From the NCBI GenBank assembly GCA_002320605.1, contig DCKG01000029.1, forward strand, positions 5,406 to 69,405: a DNA stretch of 64,000 nucleotides, given 5' to 3'. Shown here piece after piece: positions 18,447 to 26,644 of the stretch. The DNA is from Bacteroidales bacterium UBA1680. Its GTDB lineage: Bacteria > Bacteroidota > Bacteroidia > Bacteroidales > UBA932. Numbering within the stretch: the stretch's first letter is position 1; each line of letters begins with the position of its first letter. The notes below the pieces were generated by a model, which made no database searches, was not told where the DNA came from, and saw only the letters and a program-made list of their open reading frames with translations. Position numbers and translations under genes: made by a program.

Positions 18447-19118
18447 TTATGCTGATGAAGCCTGCTCGGATCTCAGGGTAGGGATTATTTCCAGGCGGGA
18501 GCCGTGGATTTCATGGATGCCGGTGGCGGCTGCGATGGCCGTGGCGTTGGCCGCGGTGACTCCGCAGCCGGCCATTATGCTAAGCCTGCCGTAAGACGTG
18601 CGAACCATCTCGGCAATGACCATCCTTCCTGAATATGCATCAGATGCCCCTCCGGAGGTCAATATCCTGTCTATGCCGCCTATGCCCATGATGGCTTGAA
18701 GGCTTTTGAATATATCGGCAGTCTCGTCAATGGCCCTGTGGAAGGTGGTCGCAAGGCCGTGACGGCGAGCTTCGGCGACCATCCTTCCGGTTGCGTCCAC
18801 ATCTATCGAGCCGTCTTTCTGCAACATTCCGAACACCACGCCATTCACCCTTCGGCCATTTTCCCTGAGCTCTCCGCAGAAACGTATGCCGTCCAAAATC
18901 CGGGCCGTCTCTTCCGGAGAATAAACGAAATCGCCGCCCCTCGGCCTTATCAGAACGTTCACCGGAATGTTCAGTGACGCTATGGTCTTTTTTATCGTCT
19001 CGGCTGAAGGCGTCGTCCCGCCGATGGCTAGCTTCTCGCAAAGCTCAATCCTGTCTGCGCCTGCTTTAAAGGCAGAGAGCGCCTTTTCGAAGCTGTCGCA
19101 GCATATTTCAATGGTCAT
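18447..19118 (-). CDS. cutC: CutC family protein
   Basis: This is a small TIM-barrel protein named for a role in copper tolerance in E. coli, with its biochemical function unclear. Family blocks are TIEICCDSFEKALSAFKAGADRIELCE, NVLIRPRGGDFVYS, HRAIDETADIFKSLQAI and RILTSGGASDAYSG. The length (about 224) is close to the usual 248. I choose ATG 19118 (MTIEICC), where the conserved N-terminus starts; ATG 19130 is in frame. It is divergent from the MscS channel. Confidence 0.9.
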   Translation of the reverse strand: MTIEICCDSFEKALSAFKAGADRIELCEKLAIGGTTPSAETIKKTIASLNIPVNVLIRPRGGDFVYSPEETARILDGIRFCGELRENGRRVNGVVFGMLQKDGSIDVDATGRMVAEARRHGLATTFHRAIDETADIFKSLQAIMGIGGIDRILTSGGASDAYSGRMVIAEMVRTSYGRLSIMAGCGVTAANATAIAAATGIHEIHGSRLEIIPTLRSEQASSA

Positions 19119-19192
19119 ATTCATAAACATCCGTTTTGTAGTCCCTAATTTAGGAGATATTTCTTATTTTTGTGCATATCCTTTTGAACTCG

Positions 19193-21844
19193 ATGAAGAA
19201 GATATTCTTATCCATATTCCTTTTCCTTGCTGCCCTGCCCTCTTTCGCAGTATTCAACGAGCGGGATCTCGCAATGACCTTGCAGGTGCTTCGCTATGAG
19301 CTTTCGCAGACGTATCGGGAAATGGAAGCCAATCAGCTTCAGTTCGAGACTCAGGATCAGTCCCAGCATGAAGATCTGGCGCAGCTGATCCAAAGCTGCA
19401 ACGAATTGTCCCTGATGCTATATTCGCAGAAGCAGAATTTCACTTTCGATCTCACGTATGCCCTGCATAAGGTGACGAATCAGTATCGGAGTTTCAAAGA
19501 AAGCAGGATGCCGTACGATAACATAATCTCCTATCTGGATGTGGAAATTGAGCGGTACTCCAAGCTGGTGAATGCGCTGGAAGTCCTACCTCCTTCCTTG
19601 GTGGAGATTCCGGATAGCCTGGGTCCGAAGCTGCTGGATTCTCTTGCCGCTACCCTTCAGCCAAAGATGTTCCCGAATTCATCCTACGAAGATCAGCATG
19701 CCGATGACCCCGATCATGCCTCGCATAATTACAGTAGCGAGGAAAGCGTTCATCTGAGTGACTTCAATCTGAGCGAGGCCTCCCAGCAGGATCGCGACAG
19801 CTGCCTTTTCTATGCCCGGAACCTTCTCAGAGGCTTCACCGACCTCAGGGATCACATGAAGGAGGATAACGAGTATTATGAAACGACCAGCAAGAGGCTC
19901 AAGGAAAGCTATGAATATGCTCAGGAGCGATACAAGCTGGTGCAGAAAAGAATATTCATTGACGGGCAGGACAATTATTTCAGGGTGATCCCGCATTTCG
20001 GTTCTTACCTTAAGCGAGCGGTGCGGGACTGCAAGGACAAGTATGGTAAAGATAATTTCACGCAGGTGAACAGCGAGTGGCGCGGGGTCATGGTTCTGGG
20101 CTTCTCCGTGATGGTGCTGCTGTACCTCGCCATAGCCACCGTGCTGAGCAATCTCCTGGTCAGGCTGCTGCAAAGGAGAGTCCGCTATTTCAAGACCGAG
20201 GATTTCAAGGAACGTCGTTTCGCCTGGCTGCTGCTCTCGGCCGACTTTCTGTTCGTTCTCGTCATAGGCATCGTGAGGATATCCATGCCTAATTCCCATT
20301 TCTTCGAGATGGCATCGGGACTCATCATAGAGTTCGCCCTTCTGTTGCTGGCAATCCTGATTTCCATGCTCATAAGGTATGTCGGGAATGAGATCAACCG
20401 CGGCATCAAGCTGTATGCTCCTGTGATGCTGCTCGGTCTCCTGGTCATAACATTCAGGATTATATTCATTCCTAACAGCTTGATAACCTTGCTGTTTCCT
20501 CCGCTGCTACTGCTGTTCGGACTGTGGCAGCTGGTTACTCTGGAAAGGGATGGCGGCAAGGTCCCAAGGCTCGACAAGAATTTCGCAGTGTCATCCCTGG
20601 TCATCACGGGAATCGCCCTTGTGATGTCGCTTGTCGGATACGCTCTCATGGCCGTCCAAGTTTACATCTGGTGGATTTTCCAGCTGACTGTGCTACAGCT
20701 CATTCTTGCTGCGTCCGACCTTCTGAAACGTTACCGCAGTTCCAGGCTGGATGTTAAAGTCAGGGCCTACAGGATTAAGAATCAGAATCTCATGAATAAC
20801 GATAAGGGATCTGGAATAGAAGTCACATGGCTTTATGACTTGGTAGAGATGGCAGTGGTACCCATACTGATCGTGGTTTCGGTTCCGTTCTGCCTTTTCA
20901 TGGCCTCCAAGGTGTTCGATCTCACCGAGATAGGAATGCAACTGCTGTCATATTCATTCTTGAATTATGACTACATACATCTTTCTATCATCAAGATATT
21001 AGTGGCGGTGGGGCTTTACTATGTGTTCCACTACCTCAGCTATATGATCAAGGCTTTTTACAGGATATTCAAGGTGCGCTCGGCCATGGAGCGTAGCGAT
21101 GGCAGGTTCTTCCATGAGACCGACTTGAACCTTACCTTGGCGAACAATGTGATAGGGATACTCGTCTGGGGCACTTATGCGATAGTGACCGTAAGCCTGC
21201 TGCGGGTCCCTACCAAATCGCTCTCGGTCATAACCGCAGGCCTGGCCGCAGGCCTGGGCTTCGCCATGAAGGACATCCTGAATAACTTCTTCTACGGGGT
21301 GCAGCTGATGTCCGGAAGGCTGAGGGTGGGGGATTACATCGAATGCGACGGCATTCGCGGAAAGGTGGACTCCATCAATTACCAGATGACGCAGATTGCG
21401 GCCGAGGATGGTTCCGTAATGGCATTTACGAATAGCACCCTCTTCAACAAGAATTTCAAGAATCTGACGAAGAATCATTCATATGAATATATTCCATTGA
21501 AGGTAGGCATAGCTTACGGTTCCGATGTCGAGAGGACTCGCAAGGTGATCCTGAAAGCTCTTGCGCCGTTGCGTAGGCCGGACAGCTACGGAAGAGCCGT
21601 GGTGGAGCCGAAATATGGCATTAAGGTCATGCTGACGAGCTTCGGGGACAGCAGCGTGAACCTCACTGTGAAACAATTCGTGCTGGTGAGCGAGCGGTAC
21701 AATTACATCGACAAGGCTAACGATGCCATCTACAAGGCTTTGAATGAGAACGGAATAGAAATACCATTCCCTCAGACAGACTTGCACGTGAAGGACTTGC
21801 CTGCAGGACTGAAGGTCAGGGAAGACGATACAAAAAAGGATTAG
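19193..21844 (+). CDS. MscS-family mechanosensitive channel, large type
   Basis: It releases solutes when membrane tension rises. An N-terminal signal peptide (KKIFLSIFLFLAALPSFA) precedes a helical periplasmic domain (residues 30-290) with coiled-coil character. About ten membrane segments follow (for example VMVLGFSVMVLLYLAIATVL). The final pore helix and beta domain are diagnostic: TAGLAAGLGFAMKDILNNFF, YGVQLMSGRLRVGDYIEC and then VMAFTNSTLFNKNFKNLTKNH. The length (883) is like the large MscK/MscM class. The candidate -7 box TATTTTTG (19165-19172) lies upstream of ATG 19193, which excludes ATG 19172. purN follows one base later. Confidence 0.9.
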   Translation: MKKIFLSIFLFLAALPSFAVFNERDLAMTLQVLRYELSQTYREMEANQLQFETQDQSQHEDLAQLIQSCNELSLMLYSQKQNFTFDLTYALHKVTNQYRSFKESRMPYDNIISYLDVEIERYSKLVNALEVLPPSLVEIPDSLGPKLLDSLAATLQPKMFPNSSYEDQHADDPDHASHNYSSEESVHLSDFNLSEASQQDRDSCLFYARNLLRGFTDLRDHMKEDNEYYETTSKRLKESYEYAQERYKLVQKRIFIDGQDNYFRVIPHFGSYLKRAVRDCKDKYGKDNFTQVNSEWRGVMVLGFSVMVLLYLAIATVLSNLLVRLLQRRVRYFKTEDFKERRFAWLLLSADFLFVLVIGIVRISMPNSHFFEMASGLIIEFALLLLAILISMLIRYVGNEINRGIKLYAPVMLLGLLVITFRIIFIPNSLITLLFPPLLLLFGLWQLVTLERDGGKVPRLDKNFAVSSLVITGIALVMSLVGYALMAVQVYIWWIFQLTVLQLILAASDLLKRYRSSRLDVKVRAYRIKNQNLMNNDKGSGIEVTWLYDLVEMAVVPILIVVSVPFCLFMASKVFDLTEIGMQLLSYSFLNYDYIHLSIIKILVAVGLYYVFHYLSYMIKAFYRIFKVRSAMERSDGRFFHETDLNLTLANNVIGILVWGTYAIVTVSLLRVPTKSLSVITAGLAAGLGFAMKDILNNFFYGVQLMSGRLRVGDYIECDGIRGKVDSINYQMTQIAAEDGSVMAFTNSTLFNKNFKNLTKNHSYEYIPLKVGIAYGSDVERTRKVILKALAPLRRPDSYGRAVVEPKYGIKVMLTSFGDSSVNLTVKQFVLVSERYNYIDKANDAIYKALNENGIEIPFPQTDLHVKDLPAGLKVREDDTKKD

Positions 21845-21845
21845 A

Positions 21846-22424
21846 ATGACGAACGTTGCTATTTTCGTGTCGGGAGGCGGCACAAATTGCGAGAGGCTCA
21901 TTGAACATTTCAAAGGCTCTGAGGATGTGAACATCGCAGTCGTCCTCAGCAACAGGGCTGATGCGCATGCCCTCGTGAGAGCTAGGAACCATGGAGTGCC
22001 TGCCGTGGTGATTAAGAGGGAAGATATTGCCAAGCGTGAGGTCATGGACGCTTTCTTGAAGGAATATTCAATTGATTTCATCGTGCTGGCGGGCTTCCTT
22101 GTCGTGGTTCCGGATTTTCTGGTGAATGAATATTCGGGGAGGATGATAAACCTGCATCCGGCGCTTTTGCCGCGCCACGGTGGCCCGGGGATGTACGGTC
22201 ATCACGTGCATGAGGCCGTGAAGGCTTGCGGTGAAACGGAGACTGGCATGACTGTCCACTGGGTAAGCAATAAGGTGGATGGCGGGCGGATCATCGCCCG
22301 GTTCCGCACCGCGATTGAGCTTTCGGACACGCCTGAAGAAATTGCTGGCAAAGAGCATGCGCTGGAAATGGCCTGGTTCCCGAAAGTCGTCGAGCAGACG
22401 ATATTATCGCTGCGCTCATCTTGA
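21846..22424 (+). CDS. purN: Phosphoribosylglycinamide formyltransferase
   Basis: It transfers a formyl group from 10-formyl-THF to GAR in purine synthesis. Family marks are VAIFVSGGGTNCERLIEHF, AVVLSNRADAHALVRARNHG, the catalytic Asn/His block MINLHPALLPRHGGPGMYG and GMTVHWVSNKVDGG. It is 192 residues, near the 212 of E. coli. The start is one base after the MscS stop, so the pair is co-transcribed. Its stop codon TGA (22422-22424) lies within a degenerate copy of the interspersed palindrome. Confidence 0.93.
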   Translation: MTNVAIFVSGGGTNCERLIEHFKGSEDVNIAVVLSNRADAHALVRARNHGVPAVVIKREDIAKREVMDAFLKEYSIDFIVLAGFLVVVPDFLVNEYSGRMINLHPALLPRHGGPGMYGHHVHEAVKACGETETGMTVHWVSNKVDGGRIIARFRTAIELSDTPEEIAGKEHALEMAWFPKVVEQTILSLRSS

Positions 22425-22440
22425 ACCTGATTCAGAATCT
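22417..22440 (+). repeat. Interspersed palindromic repeat (copy 2, degenerate)
   Basis: CATCTTGAACCTGATTCAGAATCT is three to four mismatches from the element seen at 45822 and 58453. It overlaps the last codons and the stop of purN, so the repeat appears to supply the stop codon. Confidence 0.65.
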
Positions 22441-22457
22441 GAAATAATAAGAATATT

Positions 22458-23207
22458 ATGGGAGATAGCTCCAAGAAGACATTATTCGCAATGCTGTTCG
22501 TGGCGGCATCGCTAGTGAATCTCGTTGCTCTGTCATACGACAATAACCTCGTAGCGTCTATCGCCAAGCCACTCCTGATGCCATTCCTAGCGCTGACTGC
22601 ATATTTCTGGCTGAGAGAAAACGAGGTTCGTTGGAATAAGTTTTCCGCATCCCTCATGGCAGCTCTTGCCTTTGGAACCATCGGCGACATATTCCTGATG
22701 TTCGGCGGGAAAGGCTTTTTCATCGCCGGCATGGCAGCATTCTTTGCCGGACATGTCTGCTATTTCCTTGACCTGCTGAGACTTCTCAAAGGCAGGAAGC
22801 TATCCGGCAGCATGCGTGACCTAAGCATTGTCGCAGTGGCCGTCATGGCAATGATGATTCTTCTGTGGGTTGCCGCAAAAGAAGTGCTCTCCTTCAAGCT
22901 GGGCATCGCAATGGGCTTGATAGTCTTTATCTATGCCTTGGCTTTTCCGCTCAACGTGTATTATGCAGCCTATGGCTCAGTATTCTACAAGCCGTTGTGG
23001 ATCACCGCTTTCGGCTATCTATTCTTCGCATTTTCGGATGGCCTCATCGGGCTGAATGTTTTCAAAGACATTGACTTCGCTTCTCGCCACTTGCTCGTGA
23101 TGCTGACCTACATCGTGGCACAAGCCATGATAGTCGTTGGGATAGTCAAATCGTTGATGATAGATTCTGACTTTCGTCAGGATGGCAAGAGTATTAAACA
23201 AGGATGA
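22458..23207 (+). CDS. YhhN/TMEM86-family membrane protein (putative lysoplasmalogenase)
   Basis: Eight or so membrane helices fill the 249 residues. The family's signature polar positions are seen in LAFGTIGDIFLMFG and AGHVCYFLDLL, and in FSDGLIGLNVF near the end. YhhN proteins are related to lysoplasmalogenases that cleave the vinyl ether of lysoplasmalogens; activity in Bacteroidota is unproven. It follows purN by 33 bases with the context GAATATT before ATG. About 190 bases downstream hold nothing I recognise. Confidence 0.8.
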   Translation: MGDSSKKTLFAMLFVAASLVNLVALSYDNNLVASIAKPLLMPFLALTAYFWLRENEVRWNKFSASLMAALAFGTIGDIFLMFGGKGFFIAGMAAFFAGHVCYFLDLLRLLKGRKLSGSMRDLSIVAVAVMAMMILLWVAAKEVLSFKLGIAMGLIVFIYALAFPLNVYYAAYGSVFYKPLWITAFGYLFFAFSDGLIGLNVFKDIDFASRHLLVMLTYIVAQAMIVVGIVKSLMIDSDFRQDGKSIKQG

Positions 23208-23396
23208 CGAGAAGGCTATCGTCTGTCGTTTGGTAGGACTGCGATGCCTGCGAGGGCGGAGCAGAGCCTGTGCTCATGTTTTCCTGCAACGTGCAATCGC
23301 TTTTCACGAATATGCTGCTGGATGTGACACCATAAAGAAACTGGCGGATTCTGGTGATATGATTGCCAGTGCAGTTGTCGGGAGGGCATAGGCATG

Positions 23397-24323
23397 CTAG
23401 ATTTTAATTGCAAACTTTTGCAGCCTCTTGTCTATCATGGATGCGGGAATGACGGATTTGAGCGCATCAGCCATCTGATTCAGGAGTCCCTCCCGGATAT
23501 AATCCTCGCGGATGACCAGAGAAATCTCCCTGGTAACTTCGGGCTCCATCAGTTCTCTGATGTTGTTCAATTGGGATTGCGACAGATACTGCAGGTGAAG
23601 TTCGGGTATGACCGTGAATCCTCCGTTGCGGTCAACCACCTTTACAATCGTGTCAATGCTTCCTGCTTCGAACTTGGTGGTGTAGCATGAGCCGCCATCG
23701 CACATGTTGAACACCTGATCCCTGAGACAGTTGCCTGGCTGCAAGGACCAAAGTCTCTCAAGAGGCAGTTTGGATGAGACCAGTTTGTCTGAGTGATGGA
23801 GCGGGTCACTCGGTGAAACGTATGCGTACAGGTGTTCGTAGTACACCGGGATTTCCAGAAGATTGGGATGGGAAAGCGGTGTGGCCATCAGCGCCATGTC
23901 GATATGGGCTTTCTGTAGGTCTTTTATTATGTCGCAGCTCTTCATCTCATATGTTTCCAGCTGTATGTTAGGGGCTGATTCCCGGATTGACTCGAATAGC
24001 AGAGGAATTAGGTCAGATGCGACAGTTGGGATGACTCCGAGCCTGATCTTTCCTCCCTGCATCTTGCGTTCCTCTGCCGCTATCTCCGCAAACTGGCGAG
24101 CGTTGAACAGGACAATCTCGGCTTGAGCAATCAGTTTCTCTCCGGCTTCCGTCGGTTTTATCGGGTGCGCGTCTCTGTAAAAGATTGCGGTGTCAAGTTC
24201 CTCTTCAAGCTTGCGGATCATCATGCTGAGCGTTGACTGTGAGATCCCGAGTGATTCGGAAGCCTTGACGAAGTGTCGATGCGTGTTGACCGCAACGATG
24301 TACTGCATTTGTTGTAGCGTCAT
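23397..24323 (-). CDS. oxyR: OxyR-type LysR-family hydrogen peroxide sensor
   Basis: An N-terminal LysR helix-turn-helix (MTLQQMQYIVAVNTHRHFVKASESLGISQSTLSMMIRKLEEEL) is followed by a LysR substrate domain. The motif LQPGNCLRDQVFNMC matches the OxyR redox pair: two Cys eight residues apart with the LRDQ between them, as in E. coli Cys199/Cys208. I start at ATG 24323 since the helix-turn-helix begins there; 24332 is in frame. The cytochrome c peroxidase lies about 950 bases away on the same strand, which suggests a target, with queD between on the other strand. Confidence 0.88.
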   Translation of the reverse strand: MTLQQMQYIVAVNTHRHFVKASESLGISQSTLSMMIRKLEEELDTAIFYRDAHPIKPTEAGEKLIAQAEIVLFNARQFAEIAAEERKMQGGKIRLGVIPTVASDLIPLLFESIRESAPNIQLETYEMKSCDIIKDLQKAHIDMALMATPLSHPNLLEIPVYYEHLYAYVSPSDPLHHSDKLVSSKLPLERLWSLQPGNCLRDQVFNMCDGGSCYTTKFEAGSIDTIVKVVDRNGGFTVIPELHLQYLSQSQLNNIRELMEPEVTREISLVIREDYIREGLLNQMADALKSVIPASMIDKRLQKFAIKI

Positions 24324-24433
24324 AATGTTCAATAGCTTAGGGCTTTTGTTGCAAGCGTTTGAAAATTACAAGGATATTAAATTTTAAACGAAGCGCTGTT
24401 CGATAATATCGATACGAATATACAAATAATCTA

Positions 24434-24465
24434 TTTGATAGATAAATATTTGTGATATATTTTTG
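24434..24465 (+). promoter_or_regulatory. Promoter of queD-like gene
   Basis: TTTG (24434-24437), a 20-base spacer and TATTTTTG (24458-24465) match the Bacteroides -33 / TAnnTTTG consensus exactly. The expected transcription start near 24471 gives a leader of about 87 bases before ATG 24558. Confidence 0.7.
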
Positions 24466-24470
24466 CAGTC

Positions 24471-24557
24471 AAGGAAACGGATCAGCTATCCGCCAAAGCC
24501 CCATGGAGTCCGGGGAGGAAATGGACTTCAAGTATGATTTTAATTATAGTAATTATT
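24471..24557 (+). ncRNA. Structured leader upstream of queD, riboswitch candidate
   Basis: The leader holds a 5-bp hairpin, CGGAT (24478-24482) with ATCCG (24488-24492). Two alternative pairings follow that share a segment: CCCC (24499-24502) with GGGG (24512-24515), and AGTCC (24507-24511) with GGACT (24523-24527). Mutually exclusive helices between a promoter and a start codon are what a cis-regulatory RNA would show. A ligand such as preQ1 or a pterin would fit the gene, but I cannot match the layout to a known preQ1 class. Confidence 0.4.
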
Positions 24558-25127
24558 ATGAGAAGCATCACGACATTTGATTTGCAGTATGCACACAGGT
24601 TCTATGGGTTTCAGGGAGAAGCCCAGTACCTTCACGGTCACACAGGCGTCCTTACTATTGAGGTGGAAGACAGTGTCAGCGTCAATCCGGGCGTTAACAT
24701 GGTCTATCCTTGCAATGAGATTAGGAAAGTCGCCTGGGATGTGCTCAAGAATTTTGACCATGCCCTCATCCTAAGGGAGGACGACCCTCTTCTTCCGGCA
24801 ATTCTCGATGTTTACGAAAAGCAGGGAATCAAGAACGGTCACCCGCAGAACCGGATGAAGGGCGAAGCTTTCAAGACTGAATGGGCTGTAGCATATCCTG
24901 ACTCACGTCTGGTTGTTACGAAGGAAACCATGACCGTTGAAGGAATGATCAAGATAGTCTACGATCTGCTGAAGGACAAGCTTAACATTGCGAAGCTCAC
25001 ATTCACAAGCGGCGTCAATGCGGCATCACAAGAGTACAAAGTTACCGGCACCATAGACCGCTGCCCTCTGTGCGGAGTTGCACTCAATGAGGAAGGAGAA
25101 TGCCCTAAGTGCGGTTACAAGAAATGA
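24558..25127 (+). CDS. QueD/PTPS-family 6-pyruvoyl-tetrahydropterin synthase homologue with zinc ribbon
   Basis: The family converts dihydroneopterin triphosphate to a tetrahydropterin, for queuosine or pterins. The metal ligands are visible in YAHRFYGFQGEAQYLHGHTG (His, then HGH) and FDHALIL. The catalytic Cys that normally sits four residues before HGH (as in CARLHGH) is Ala here, with Glu just before it, so the chemistry may differ, perhaps like PTPS variants that use Glu. The C-terminus adds a four-Cys zinc ribbon (CPLCGVALNEEGECPKCGYKK), not part of QueD proper. ATG 24558 opens the conserved N-terminus. It has its own promoter and leader and no same-strand partner. Confidence 0.8.
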   Translation: MRSITTFDLQYAHRFYGFQGEAQYLHGHTGVLTIEVEDSVSVNPGVNMVYPCNEIRKVAWDVLKNFDHALILREDDPLLPAILDVYEKQGIKNGHPQNRMKGEAFKTEWAVAYPDSRLVVTKETMTVEGMIKIVYDLLKDKLNIAKLTFTSGVNAASQEYKVTGTIDRCPLCGVALNEEGECPKCGYKK

Positions 25128-25283
25128 ACAGGCATGATGCAGCTGAAAACGTTTCGTCTTAAAAGCGGACGGACCGGCTGCTGATTCTTGTCACATGAAA
25201 ACAACTGACTGCTCCCGCAGATTCGTCTGTGTGGTGCAGTCTGTTATTCTCATATGAGCATAGGTCCCGGTTCTCTTGATTTC

Positions 25284-26642
25284 CTATCGTTTCAGTTCCT
25301 CGTGCTTTCCGGTCAGTGTGTTGAAGAATGCCACTATGCTGTTGACGTCCTTGTCGTCAGCCTTCTTGCCAAGTTCGTACTTGTACATCTTTTTTACTGC
25401 ATCCTCCAACTCGGTTGAAGAACCGTCGTGGAAATATGGAGGAGTGAGTGCGACATTCCTGAGGCCTGGCACCTTGAACCGCTCGAGGTCTCGTTCATTT
25501 CCGGTGAATCCCTTAAGACCATCATCGTCGGCGTTGCGCTCGATGGCGGCATCGCGGTCTGCGAAATAGTTGCCATAGATGCCGAAATACTCAAACGACT
25601 GGCCTCCCATGGCCTTCCCTACATGGCATGCCGCACAACTGTTGGCCTTGAACGCCTCGTAACCGGCGATCTCCTCCGCGGTGAGTGCAGACTCGTTTCC
25701 CTTGAGGTAAAGATCGAAACGTGAACCTGGCGTGATGAGTGTCTTCTCGTATTCTGCGATGGCTTCCGTGACGGAACTTTGCGTTAGGCCCTCGTCTGGA
25801 AACACCTCTGCAAACTCAGCAACTAGAGCAGGATCCTTGCGAAGCCTTGCCACGATGTCATCCCAAGTCTGGTCACCCATCTCGATGGGGTTCACAGGAG
25901 GACCTGCAGCCTGCTCCTTGAGGTCGGCGGCACGTCCGTTCCAGAACTGCCGTACATTGAATACCGCATTGTAGACCGTAGGAGCATTGACTCCACCAAG
26001 ATTGCCATTGATTCCCTCGGAAGTCCTCTCGTCAGCGTAATCTGCTCCTCCGTCAGAAAGGACATGGCAGGTTGCACAGGAAATGGTATTATCAAGAGAA
26101 ATCCTTGTGTCGTTGTACATCCTCTTGCCAAGATTTGCCTTGACGGCATCGTATGGGTAAGACTCAGGAACAGGCTGTATTGACGAGCCTGCAAAAGCTT
26201 CATCCCCACGTATTTCTGACCTTCTTGCTACAATCCAGTCGGTGAGGACTGATTTTTCAGCGCTATTGAATCCTGTTCCCCAATGTATCATCTTGTACTG
26301 AGGGATAGGCATGCTTCCGGCCAACATCGCATGCTCAATCTTTGCCACGAGAACCTCGTTTGCATTTGCCAGGTCAGCAGAAGCTTCCTCTAGCTCTACG
26401 AAGCGCACGGCATGGTACATATGGCTCTGCATCTGTTTTCCAATGATAGGGAAAGACGCATAGAATGGCTTCTGTGGCTCGAATGAATGGCAGACAAAGC
26501 AGTCGTTCTGCTTGAGAATGGACGCAACCTGCACCGTTTGCTCGGCTTCGGGAATGTTTTTCCTGAAGCAGAATCTGTAGATTGCGGTTCCGCAAGCGGC
26601 TGCGAGAAGGGTTCCGCATACCCATATTAATGTTTTTTTCAT
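25284..26642 (-). CDS. Tri-haem cytochrome c peroxidase
   Basis: It reduces hydrogen peroxide in the periplasm using electrons from the quinol pool. Three CxxCH haem sites are present: CFVCH (residue 48), CATCH (about 193) and CAACH (about 340). The first is the extra N-terminal haem domain seen in YhjA-like enzymes, the other two are the classical CCP pair. A Met ligand region (LRNVALTPPYFHDGSSTEL) closes the second domain. The N-terminus is a single membrane anchor or signal (LIWVCGTLLAAACG). It starts two bases after the CcsBA-type gene that would attach its haem. OxyR close by is a likely regulator (inference). Confidence 0.92.
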   Translation of the reverse strand: MKKTLIWVCGTLLAAACGTAIYRFCFRKNIPEAEQTVQVASILKQNDCFVCHSFEPQKPFYASFPIIGKQMQSHMYHAVRFVELEEASADLANANEVLVAKIEHAMLAGSMPIPQYKMIHWGTGFNSAEKSVLTDWIVARRSEIRGDEAFAGSSIQPVPESYPYDAVKANLGKRMYNDTRISLDNTISCATCHVLSDGGADYADERTSEGINGNLGGVNAPTVYNAVFNVRQFWNGRAADLKEQAAGPPVNPIEMGDQTWDDIVARLRKDPALVAEFAEVFPDEGLTQSSVTEAIAEYEKTLITPGSRFDLYLKGNESALTAEEIAGYEAFKANSCAACHVGKAMGGQSFEYFGIYGNYFADRDAAIERNADDDGLKGFTGNERDLERFKVPGLRNVALTPPYFHDGSSTELEDAVKKMYKYELGKKADDKDVNSIVAFFNTLTGKHEELKR

Positions 26643-26644
26643 AA

